From assembly GCA_025996865.1 (NCBI GenBank), contig BNTV01000108.1, forward strand, positions 1 to 16,264: a stretch of 16,264 bases of DNA. The letters are read 5' to 3'. Made by a program: the position numbers and the translations under genes. The DNA is from Bacteroidia bacterium. GTDB lineage: Bacteria; Bacteroidota; Bacteroidia; Bacteroidales; Azobacteroidaceae. The notes beneath the pieces are model-generated. The model saw nothing but the letters and a program-made list of their open reading frames with translations. It did no database searches and was not told the DNA's origin. Shown in pieces: positions 9,201-15,123 of this stretch (position 1 is its first letter; each line of letters opens with the position of its first letter).

Positions 9201-9372
9201 TACCGAGGACGAGAACAGCCGCACCCGGTAAAGGTTCCCCCGCCGCATCTGTGATGCGTCCTTTTGCCGTCATTCCCGATTGCGCATAAAGCGAACCGAT
9301 GGAACAACAGAAAATGTACGCAATCCATACGGCCATTTTTAGTTTTTTTCTGAAATTGAAGTTAATGCTCAT
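6211..9372 (-). CDS. SusC/RagA-family TonB-dependent outer-membrane transporter
   Basis: A 1053-residue SusC-type transporter, first gene of the minus-strand operon. The signal peptide ends SLYAQ (about residue 31). A CarboxypepD_reg beta-sandwich follows (about 35-108, KGRITDAAGEPLPGAAVLV and GVTSDENGRFEL), then a TonB-box-like EVTVVAFG (113-120), a plug domain with FIRGVGTF, LILIDGFES and SVMKDASATVMYGARSANGIISV (about 120-240), and a 22-strand barrel ending RRFSVGLKFDFN. Length and order match complete family members. There is no N-terminal STN domain, so direct signalling to an anti-sigma factor is not expected. SusC imports oligosaccharides in a TonB-driven manner with SusD as lid. The start at 9372 is about 36 bases downstream of a consensus -7 element. 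Confidence 0.96.
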   Translation of the reverse strand: MSINFNFRKKLKMAVWIAYIFCCSIGSLYAQSGMTAKGRITDAAGEPLPGAAVLVLGSTRGVTSDENGRFELTNVSVGTKFKITYLGMIDKNVTFEGKELEIVLEDNAALLGEVTVVAFGRQKKQSVVSSISTVKASDLRVPGSNLTSALAGRIPGLISYQTTGEPGADNADFFIRGVGTFGYKADPLILIDGFESTRDDLARLHPDDIESFSVMKDASATVMYGARSANGIISVTTKSGVEGDVRISVRADVNMATPTRSIDFLDGVRYMRLYNEAQITRNPLLGAYYDEQKIQSTIRGENPMIYPNVQWYDELFNKQTYNEKANINISGGGKVATYYIAGALDHETGLMKVDKRNNFNNNIDIMRTQIRSNVIFKLSSTTTLDTRVTGRFERYNGPYVNATDLFQSIMWSNPVDFPALYEPDEERKYAEHQLFGSMLVGNEGDAMFKVNPYARMVQGYEDRNETRLNVQATLLQDLGFITENLKLSLKIAADSWSEYTSRRYLMPYFYALESYNQVTEEFTLFPLNPTYGRPYLGDVYPGRDANGRYYYEGVLTWNKDLKDLHHLGLTVVGLAQENLLTGGSSTSIYETLPEKNLGVSGRFTYDFDSRYFADFSWGYNGSEKFTGSKQYGFFPALAGAWLVSNEKFFESLKDKITLLKLKASWGKGGNDAIAGRSGRFFFLSDIRLGGNNAVDGYRWGETFMNSYPGYVVSRYANPAITWETSTKYNAGMELSFLKDEAIKFQADVFKNYTDNIYMERQNFPSSAGLEAAISGNVGKMEANGVDLSLDGQWIFNRDTWIQGRANYTYATNKLVELDEKNYPDEYRKRKGHNWDQQWGLIAERLFVDEAEIANSPHQDFGPYMAGDIKYKDVNGDGVINENDQVPMGYPTKPEIQYGYGLSGGWKNWDLSFFFQGNARVSLFINPSDSPEGIAPFIAYRNALPLIADDYWSETNPDPHAFWPRLSTNVVANNTQRSSWWMRDASFMRLKTVELGYNIRNLKQFKLSNLRFYVTAENVFAITGFNLWDPEMGGDGLKYPPNRRFSVGLKFDFN

Positions 9373-9407
9373 AATGTATAGTATTAATTGTATATGGTTT
9401 TTATCTG

Positions 9408-9439
9408 CAAATGTAAATATCTTTTTTTAAATTAACAAA
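9408..9439 (-). promoter_or_regulatory. Consensus Bacteroidetes promoter for the Sus-like operon
   Basis: Read on the minus strand, TTTG (9436-9439) is followed after exactly 20 bases by TACATTTG (9408-9415), matching the Bacteroidetes -33/-7 pattern. Transcription would begin near 9400, giving a leader of about 30 bases before the susC ATG at 9372. This leader is too short to hold a large riboswitch. Confidence 0.8.
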
Positions 9440-9564
9440 TTTTGATGAAAAAAAATTCATTGACACGGAAAAAGAATAAATAATACATTATTCCTAAATG
9501 ATTTTTATGATTGTTTGATGGAACTCAGGTTTTTTCGTGAAAGAATAAAAGAAAGTGAATTTTA
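9440..9564. other. Divergent intergenic region between the two promoters
   Basis: This is the core of the 266-base space between susC and the glycosyltransferase gene. It is very AT-rich with long A and T runs and has no open frame of note. AAAGAATAAA occurs near both ends (about 9470 and 9540), a possible weak direct repeat. It is the only obvious place where a regulator of both transcription units could bind, but I see no convincing palindromic operator. Confidence 0.5.
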
Positions 9565-9596
9565 TTTGGAAAACGAAAAATAATATACTATTTTTG
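9565..9596 (+). promoter_or_regulatory. Consensus Bacteroidetes promoter for the glycosyltransferase/peptide cluster
   Basis: TTTG at 9565-9568, then 20 bases, then TATTTTTG at 9589-9596, an exact fit to the Bacteroidetes -33/-7 pattern. Transcription would start near 9603, about 36 bases before the ATG at 9639. It diverges from the susC promoter. Confidence 0.8.
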
Positions 9597-9638
9597 TAAC
9601 GAAATATTTCTAATATCAAAGTTTAAGGAGAAAAGAAG

Positions 9639-10925
9639 ATGGCGATATTCAAAAAAAACATGGAATATTTGATGCTTGCCGCAGTATGTATTGTTGCCTT
9701 TTTTCCTGTGCTAAATAATGATTTCCTCTATTCTTGGGATGACCAGTGGATGGTAATGAACGAATATACTGAAGGCGGAATAAATATCCGGAACCTGAAA
9801 TTACTACTTACAAGTATTTATCATGGGCAATACGCTCCGGTAAATCAGTTATTGTTTCTATTCTTATATAACACGGTTGGCTATAATGCCTTTTATTTCC
9901 ATTTAACGAGCCTGATATTACATATTTCATGCGTATGTTTTGTTTATACCATCATTATGCGCCTGTTCAAACAAACGAAGCGTGATAAAACATTCATTAA
10001 TGATGGTAATATAAAAGTAATAGCTTTTATAACAATCTTAATTTTTGCCGTTCATCCCTTGAATGTTGAATCTGTCGCCTGGATAAGCGCAATAAAGGTA
10101 TTGAATTACGCTTTTTTCTATTTATTGGCAACGCTGACGTATCTGTCCTATTTGAGAAAAGAGAAAATCATATATTATTTTTTAACGATGATACTTTTCG
10201 CCCTGTCGTTTGGCAGTAAAGATCAGGCTGTTATGTTTTCCGTTTGGATATTGTTAATGTATTATATTTTGGGCTACGATTTGAAAAGCAAAAGAGTCTG
10301 GGTAAGTTTAACGCCTTTATTTTTATTGTCTCTCCTTTTCGGATTTATCACAATCCATTCCTCCGGTCGTAATGAATATAATGCGAGCGACCTTTATCCT
10401 TTATGGCAGAGGGTTGTTTTTGCCTGCTATTCACTTGCAGAATATTTAAGCAAATTTGTTTTTCCCTACAAGTTATTGTACATATACCCTTTCCCCATGG
10501 CTGTAGGAGAGCCTTTGCCGGTGTGGCTATTGGTATATCCTCCGTTGGTAGTTATCATTCTTGTAACGCTGAAAAATTTCCTGTTAAAAAAACCTTACGC
10601 CTTCGGCGTTTTATTCTTTCTTTTACACATCGCCATTACTCTTTATATCATACCATTATCACGTTTTGCCATTGTTGCCGACAGATACATCTATCTGGCG
10701 AGTATCGGATTGGCATTTATAATTGCTTGTTGTTTTGTATGGGTCAGAGGGTTGCATAATGGAAAGTATAAATTGATTTCAAGTATTGCAATAGTATGTT
10801 TGTGCACATATTGGGGAATATTCTCCAATTTGCGATGCAAAGAGTGGAGAGACAGTGATTCCATTAAAAAGGAATTCAGGGAAATGAGACAAGTGGAAAC
10901 CGTAAAAAAAAATGTAAACGAATGA
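9639..10925 (+). CDS. TMTC-like GT-C fold membrane glycosyltransferase
   Basis: A 428-residue polytopic membrane protein with roughly ten hydrophobic segments. It has the layout of GT-C glycosyltransferases that use a lipid-linked sugar. After the first membrane helix comes WDDQW (33-37), an acidic pair in the first periplasmic loop where this fold places its catalytic acid. HPLNVESVAWIS (139-150) and ADRYIYLASIGL (347-358) are close to the conserved segments of TMTC-type O-mannosyltransferase-like proteins. TMTC relatives usually carry C-terminal TPR repeats; here the protein ends soon after the last helix (NLRCKEWRDSDS), so those are absent. AAGGAG at 9625-9630 lies 8 bases before the ATG, a clear ribosome binding site that favours this start over Met8. 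The next gene encodes a secreted Cys-rich peptide, a possible substrate. Donor and acceptor are unknown. Confidence 0.75.
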   Translation: MAIFKKNMEYLMLAAVCIVAFFPVLNNDFLYSWDDQWMVMNEYTEGGINIRNLKLLLTSIYHGQYAPVNQLLFLFLYNTVGYNAFYFHLTSLILHISCVCFVYTIIMRLFKQTKRDKTFINDGNIKVIAFITILIFAVHPLNVESVAWISAIKVLNYAFFYLLATLTYLSYLRKEKIIYYFLTMILFALSFGSKDQAVMFSVWILLMYYILGYDLKSKRVWVSLTPLFLLSLLFGFITIHSSGRNEYNASDLYPLWQRVVFACYSLAEYLSKFVFPYKLLYIYPFPMAVGEPLPVWLLVYPPLVVIILVTLKNFLLKKPYAFGVLFFLLHIAITLYIIPLSRFAIVADRYIYLASIGLAFIIACCFVWVRGLHNGKYKLISSIAIVCLCTYWGIFSNLRCKEWRDSDSIKKEFREMRQVETVKKNVNE

Positions 10926-10986
10926 AAAAAGTCGGAAAAATTTCGGCTCGTTAAATTATTTATAAACTATCTAAATTTTTAAAATT

Positions 10987-11391
10987 ATGACAAAAAAGAT
11001 TTTATTTGCATTGGGAGCCTTGGCCTTTTTAGTAGCCATGACATTGAATTTGAATCATGCAGCTAACGACTATGGGTTGAAAACAAACAGCCTTTGGACA
11101 ACCGTAGCAGCATCTACTACATCAACTGGTACGGGGACTGGCGGCGGCGGCAGTATATGTGTTGAAATAGACTGCATAGGTAATAAGGCGATAGAAACAT
11201 ATTGGTGGTATTGTTTTACGGCTACAGATGGTCATACTTATTGTTATTATGTTGCAGGAGATACAGGGTATGAAGAATTTCTTGGAAAAAAATATGAATG
11301 CTCGTATAACCAGCCAAACAATTGGAGTGGTTATAATCCATGTGAGGAATGTAATCCATTTTGTAGAGAAGAGGTAAGTACTTCAAATTGA
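10987..11391 (+). CDS. Small secreted Cys-rich peptide, NVEALA-like
   Basis: A 134-residue protein with a basic, hydrophobic N-terminus (MTKKILFALGALAFLVA) followed by LNLNHAAN and LWTTVAAS (36-43). This resembles the leader of Bacteroidetes NVEALA-family peptides, but the NVEALA motif itself is degenerate. Next is a low-complexity Thr/Ser/Gly stretch (43-55) ending GGGG. The mature part is rich in aromatic residues and holds eight cysteines at 58, 63, 76, 86, 105, 119, 122 and 126, the last three as CEECNPFC, so up to four disulfides or a metal site are possible. It follows the glycosyltransferase by 61 bases with no recognisable promoter between, so it is probably co-transcribed. The Bacteroidetes O-glycosylation motif D(S/T)(A/I/L/V/M/T) is not seen. 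Its function is unknown and the family call is by resemblance. Confidence 0.7.
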   Translation: MTKKILFALGALAFLVAMTLNLNHAANDYGLKTNSLWTTVAASTTSTGTGTGGGGSICVEIDCIGNKAIETYWWYCFTATDGHTYCYYVAGDTGYEEFLGKKYECSYNQPNNWSGYNPCEECNPFCREEVSTSN

Positions 11392-11424
11392 TTGAGTATT
11401 GGATAACAGTTTTTGCATGTAGCA

Positions 11425-11490
11425 GTCATTGGTTGACACGAAACAGTCCATGCAAGTGCGCAACCAGATTGTTTTGTGTCTTACAATGAC
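11425..11490. repeat. Nested inverted repeat capable of forming a long hairpin
   Basis: GTCATTG (11425-11431) pairs with CAATGAC (11484-11490). Inside it, separated by a 3x3 internal loop, GACACGAAAC (11435-11444) pairs with GTTTTGTGTC (11471-11480) over ten positions with one G-U wobble. The loop is 26 bases. Also present is the pair TTGCATG (11413-11419) and CATGCAA (11449-11455). It begins 34 bases after the peptide gene stop and could be an attenuator, a stabilising 3' end, or a decayed mobile repeat. Confidence 0.6.
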
Positions 11491-11530
11491 GAGAAATAAC
11501 ATTCACAAAAACAACGCTCTACAACCGCAT

Positions 11531-11577
11531 GTCATCTCGTTTCTTTCATCGCGGTAGCGGGGGGCGCGCAATGACGA
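11531..11577. repeat. Short GC-rich interspersed-repeat-like element with GTCAT/ATGAC ends
   Basis: A GC-rich block in an otherwise AT-rich gap starts with GTCATCTCG and ends with CGCAATGAC, so its ends (11531-11535 and 11571-11575) are inverted. CAATGACGA at 11569-11577 is a direct repeat of 11484-11492. Read on the minus strand it begins GTCATTGCGCG, which resembles the GTCATTGCGAG-type repeats scattered in many Bacteroidetes genomes. Whether it is repeated elsewhere in this genome cannot be seen here. Confidence 0.5.
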
Positions 11578-11680
11578 CGTCGGCAAACACTTGTTGTATT
11601 GACTATGTCCTTTGGAGGTGGTGTTGAACATGGCTGAAGTAGTGATTTGGAGAGATTGACAGTTAAATATTTATATGTAA

Positions 11681-12931
11681 ATGAAGACAAAACAAAAAAT
11701 ACTTGCGTTCTTGATTAGTTCTTCCTGTGTATTTACAGCTTGTTATCAGGAAACTTTAAAGATAGAAGAAAGCCCTTTTTTATTCGAAAATGAGGTTCAT
11801 TCTATTGATATAAAGCCAAACGACGAACGTTTTGATATTTCGCAATACATAGATTCCGTCGTTTACGTTAAGTTGGAACTGACGGATGAATCTATTATCG
11901 GAAACATAGAAAAGGTTCTGGTTTTTGAGAATTGCATCTATGTCATGGACGGTCAGACTTCGAGCCTTTTCATGTTCGATATGGAGGGAAATTATTTATC
12001 TAAAATATGTAAAATAGGCAATGGTCCAGGCGAATATACCAGATTGGATTTCTTTAATATTGATGTAGAAAAACGCCATATTGTTCTGACGGATTTAATG
12101 TCATACTGGAATATCCGTTATGATATGAACGGAAATTATTTATCACGAAAAAAAATTCCAGTCAATACTGAAGGCTTCGCCCCTCTTGCAAAGGAGCAAT
12201 ATATATCTTTTTCGAATTTCAGGAACAACAAGCGTTTTTTTGAACAGGAATACAACCTGGTATATTTGGATTCGCTGATGCAAATACAGAAAGCGTATTT
12301 TCCTTATAACTCATCTGTTCTTTATGACCCTTTTGTGCAGTTTTCAATTATTCCGTGCGGACCGTTTTACACATATTCAAATGAATTGTATTTCCATTAC
12401 AAAATGAAGAACGAAATATACCGTGTTTCTCCTGAAGGCGTATCCCTGAAATACAAGTTTAATATTGACAATAATAATTTTGATTATTCGCGGATTAACA
12501 AAAAAAACAATTTGATGGAATATGTAAATGATGGAAAATATTGGACAATCTATAATGTATGCGAGACGCACGACATTCTTTTTTTATCTTTCTCGGAAAA
12601 TACATACCCAAAGGCTTTTATGTGTTACTATTCCAAACTTTCCGGCAAATCCATAAACTCATCCGCATTTACCTTATCTAAATTTAATTTTTCCGGCATT
12701 CCGATTGCAAGTTCTAACGAATGGTTTATTTGTGAATTATCTGTTGATAATTTACTTGATTATAAAAATTTTGTCGATAAGGTAAACAACTCATTTCAAG
12801 AACAGGGGTACAAGGGAGAGCGCGATCTCTTTTTAGAGCACCCTGCACTTATTGAAAGAAAGCGGTTAGCCGATAAACTTACATTGGATGATAACTCAGT
12901 TTTAATGTTTTACAAATTAAAATCATTTTAA
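11681..12931 (+). CDS. 6-bladed beta-propeller lipoprotein
   Basis: A 416-residue secreted lipoprotein. The N-terminus has a basic start, a hydrophobic core and a lipobox-like FTAC, making Cys21 the likely lipid anchor. Cys16 is a less likely alternative. The body is a run of four-stranded repeats of the Bacteroidetes 6-bladed beta-propeller family: NIEKVLVFENCIYVMD (75-90), SSLFMFDMEGNYLSKI (94-109) and the family signature IGNGPGEYTRLDFFNI (112-127). Members are abundant in gut Bacteroidales next to NVEALA-type peptides and are presumed cell-surface or periplasmic binding proteins with no known ligand. It follows a 289-base gap after the peptide gene and has no recognisable -33/-7 promoter just upstream, so it is either read through or uses an unseen promoter. 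Downstream it lies 12 bases from the DUF1573 gene, surely the same operon. Confidence 0.82.
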   Translation: MKTKQKILAFLISSSCVFTACYQETLKIEESPFLFENEVHSIDIKPNDERFDISQYIDSVVYVKLELTDESIIGNIEKVLVFENCIYVMDGQTSSLFMFDMEGNYLSKICKIGNGPGEYTRLDFFNIDVEKRHIVLTDLMSYWNIRYDMNGNYLSRKKIPVNTEGFAPLAKEQYISFSNFRNNKRFFEQEYNLVYLDSLMQIQKAYFPYNSSVLYDPFVQFSIIPCGPFYTYSNELYFHYKMKNEIYRVSPEGVSLKYKFNIDNNNFDYSRINKKNNLMEYVNDGKYWTIYNVCETHDILFLSFSENTYPKAFMCYYSKLSGKSINSSAFTLSKFNFSGIPIASSNEWFICELSVDNLLDYKNFVDKVNNSFQEQGYKGERDLFLEHPALIERKRLADKLTLDDNSVLMFYKLKSF

Positions 12932-12943
12932 CAAACATTAATT

Positions 12944-13873
12944 ATGAAATTTCCAAAAATCATATTATTATTTCTATCGGCAGGTATATTGTTTGTCTTT
13001 TTCTATTGGATGAATACAAAAGATTCTACCTCAAATATCCATTTGAAAAAAGAAATCGCAGAGTTAAAACAATATATCGAAGATGTATATACCATCAATC
13101 CCTATGAGTTTAATATTGCTTCTTTGGAGCATTATAACGACTCTGCATATCAATCAATAACCGAAAGACTTGATAGCGATAAGCCGCAGCTTGTTTTATA
13201 TATTCCGGAAAATGCCTGCCTGGATTGTATCATTAATGAATATGAAAAATTGAAAACTTTGCCCAATTGTATGCAGGACCGGATTTTTATTATGGTTTCA
13301 TACCCCAGAAAGCGTGATGTTATGATGTGGATAAGTTCTCACAAATATATTTACCCTGTATATAACAATCCGTATTTTGGCATGTCTGCATTTGGCTCCA
13401 AAAACCAACTCACGTTGTTTGTGGTTAATAAAACGGGGATTCCTGCAAATTTCCTGATTTTAAAAAGAGATTTACACAACATGTCAGATGATTATTACAA
13501 GATGATAATTCCAAAATTCGAAAAATATTCCGGAATCACCCCTGTTGAAGAAGTTATCTCAAATGATCAAAAATCGGAAGTAGAATTTACCGGTAAACAT
13601 AATTTCGGCTTGTTACATTTAAAAAACAAGGGATTTACCGTCTTTGAATTTGAAAACATATCATCTGTTCCTTTTGTTATAAAGGATATAAAGACAAATT
13701 GCGGATGTACGGTGCCGGAATGGGATCGTAAACCTGTAGCGAAAGGAGAAAAAGCAAAAGTGACAGTAGAATTTGCAGCAATGCAGAAAGGTGTTTTCTC
13801 AAAGAGGATTACTGTTTTTTCAAATGCAAAAGACAGTCCACATACATTAACTATAACCGGAAACGTGGAATAA
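12944..13873 (+). CDS. Thioredoxin-like protein with C-terminal DUF1573 domain
   Basis: A 309-residue protein with a single N-terminal hydrophobic segment (5-22), a signal anchor or uncleaved signal, then a helical, charged linker. Residues about 80-195 look thioredoxin-like: a strand LVLYIP, then NACLDCIINEY with a C92-L-D-C95 motif, a strand RIFIMVSY, and TLFVVNKTGIPANF near the usual cis-Pro strand. Residues about 210-309 form a DUF1573 immunoglobulin-like domain with the hallmark TNCGCTVPEWDRKPVAKGEK (C253-G-C255) and a final HTLTITGNVE. The fold of the first part is a family-level inference. The CxxC could take part in disulfide exchange, for example on the neighbouring eight-Cys peptide. 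The gene is tightly spaced to both neighbours (12 and 27 bases). Confidence 0.78.
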   Translation: MKFPKIILLFLSAGILFVFFYWMNTKDSTSNIHLKKEIAELKQYIEDVYTINPYEFNIASLEHYNDSAYQSITERLDSDKPQLVLYIPENACLDCIINEYEKLKTLPNCMQDRIFIMVSYPRKRDVMMWISSHKYIYPVYNNPYFGMSAFGSKNQLTLFVVNKTGIPANFLILKRDLHNMSDDYYKMIIPKFEKYSGITPVEEVISNDQKSEVEFTGKHNFGLLHLKNKGFTVFEFENISSVPFVIKDIKTNCGCTVPEWDRKPVAKGEKAKVTVEFAAMQKGVFSKRITVFSNAKDSPHTLTITGNVE

Positions 13874-13900
13874 AAAAAAACATATTATAAGAACGTTATT

Positions 13901-14995
13901 ATGAAATCATTTTTTATACACCTAAGTTTGTTGTTATCTTCAATTACAATTCTTTCAGCCCAAACGACGCTGCAAGGTACGGTTTTAGATACCAAAACCA
14001 AAGAACCGGTTGCTTATGCTAGTGTGTATCTGGATGGAACTACCATCGGCACAGCTACCGATTTGGATGGTAGATTCTCTTTGACTGTGAAAAATCGTAT
14101 CCATACCCGGTTGGTTGTCAGTTTTATGGGATATGAAAGTGTGGTCATATCGAATCCTTATGAGTCGATTCCTGAAATTATCTATCTTGATGAAAAAGAT
14201 ATAAATCTTGGTGAAGTGATTGTTTGGGGCAAACCTACATTTACCGAAAAACAAAAAATGGAAGCCTTCAAAGATCAATTTCTTGGCATGACAGAAGCAG
14301 GATATTCATGTAAAATACTGAACGAAGATGTTATACGCTTGAGTTACAATCCGGAAACAAACAAACTTTACGGCTATGCAGACGTTCCCATTGAAATAGA
14401 AAACAAGTATCTCGGATACAAAATACGATTCGAACTTATAGAATTTACTTTGCATTTAAAACGGAAAAAGTCGCTGGCTTTGATAGATACGGTTTCTATA
14501 ATAGGACTATCTTTTTTTGAAGATTTGAAAAAGAACGAAATCAACTATGCGGAACGAAGGGAAAAAATCTATAAATTTTCTTCAAGACGATTCTTTAAAT
14601 TATTGGCTGAAAGAAAAATAGAGCTATCCGATTTTCGAATATACAATTACAATGTAAAGGCTAAGGTATTAACACATCCTTTACAAGCAAGAAACTTATT
14701 TGCATTAAAAAAAAATTCTTCCGATTCAACCACAACGATTGTATTGAATTCCAAAAAAAAAGACGATTTTGGTATATTCAATATTTCCGTGATAAATGTA
14801 GGAAAATTATCAGAAAGAGTAATTCGTGATACTCCATATAAAACCATAGCATCTTCAAAATTACATTTTTTTGTTGATACTTTCAGCGTAGATAAATATG
14901 GAAACACTAATTTAATCAAAGGTATCTTTATAAACGGAATCATGGGTAAGCAGAGGGTTGGAGATACGATGCCGACAGATTATTTGCCACAGTGA
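13901..14995 (+). CDS. Secreted CarboxypepD_reg-domain protein, copy 1 of a tandem array
   Basis: A 364-residue exported protein. A signal peptide ends ITILSAQ, with cleavage likely after Ala20. Residues about 22-95 are a CarboxypepD_reg-like beta-sandwich (TLQGTVLDTKTKEPVAYASV, GTATDLDGRFSL, VVSFMGYESVVI), followed by a strand typical of these proteins, INLGEVIVWG. The rest is the Bacteroidetes-specific tail: FTEKQKMEAFKDQFLG, CKILNEDVIRLSYNP, LYGYADVPIEIENKYLGYKIRFELIEFTL, and a closing GKQRVGDTMPTDYLPQ. The same plan recurs in the next gene. No barrel or plug follows, so it is not a SusC transporter. The role is unknown; periplasmic or surface display is likely. It starts 27 bases after the DUF1573 gene and ends 19 bases before copy 2. 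Confidence 0.85.
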   Translation: MKSFFIHLSLLLSSITILSAQTTLQGTVLDTKTKEPVAYASVYLDGTTIGTATDLDGRFSLTVKNRIHTRLVVSFMGYESVVISNPYESIPEIIYLDEKDINLGEVIVWGKPTFTEKQKMEAFKDQFLGMTEAGYSCKILNEDVIRLSYNPETNKLYGYADVPIEIENKYLGYKIRFELIEFTLHLKRKKSLALIDTVSIIGLSFFEDLKKNEINYAERREKIYKFSSRRFFKLLAERKIELSDFRIYNYNVKAKVLTHPLQARNLFALKKNSSDSTTTIVLNSKKKDDFGIFNISVINVGKLSERVIRDTPYKTIASSKLHFFVDTFSVDKYGNTNLIKGIFINGIMGKQRVGDTMPTDYLPQ

Positions 14996-14996
14996 A

Positions 14997-15123
14997 ATTA
15001 ATAAAAACATCGCCATGAAACAATTTTTTATACATCTGTATCTGTTAATATTCTCAATCACAACCCTTTCAGCCCAAACAACGCTGAAGGGTAGGGTGGT
15101 GGATGCGAAGACCAAAGAACCTC
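14997..15123 (+). repeat. Direct repeat, copy A (leader and 5' end of paralog 2)
   Basis: These 127 bases are identical to 16138-16264. The block covers the intergenic leader and the first 109 bases of the coding region, so both spacer and signal-peptide region are duplicated. The match is interrupted on the left by one mismatch (14996 versus 16137), with further similarity into the end of the preceding gene. On the right it is limited only by the window end. Confidence 0.95.

Noticed and set aside
9639..10925. Glycosyltransferase gene broken or truncated because TPR repeats are missing
   Set aside because: The frame is intact, the last conserved segment and a normal charged tail are present, and no leftover TPR-coding sequence is seen in the 61 bases downstream, so a naturally short form is more likely.
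11605..11637. Tiny open frame of ten codons with a Gly-Gly-Gly stretch in the intergenic gap
   Set aside because: Too short, with no ribosome binding site or leader-like sequence. The resemblance to the end of a peptide gene is not enough to call a gene remnant.
11434..11660. TTGACA-like words that might suggest sigma-70 style promoters before the beta-propeller gene
   Set aside because: The Bacteroidetes primary sigma factor uses TTTG/TAnnTTTG sites, no matching -10 is spaced correctly, and such words are expected by chance.
14958..15014. Upstream in-frame ATG for copy 2 of the CarboxypepD_reg array
   Set aside because: It would overlap copy 1 and put 19 unrelated residues before a signal peptide that aligns with copy 1; the spacer is also duplicated before copy 3 at 16137-16155, where the ATG is at 16156.
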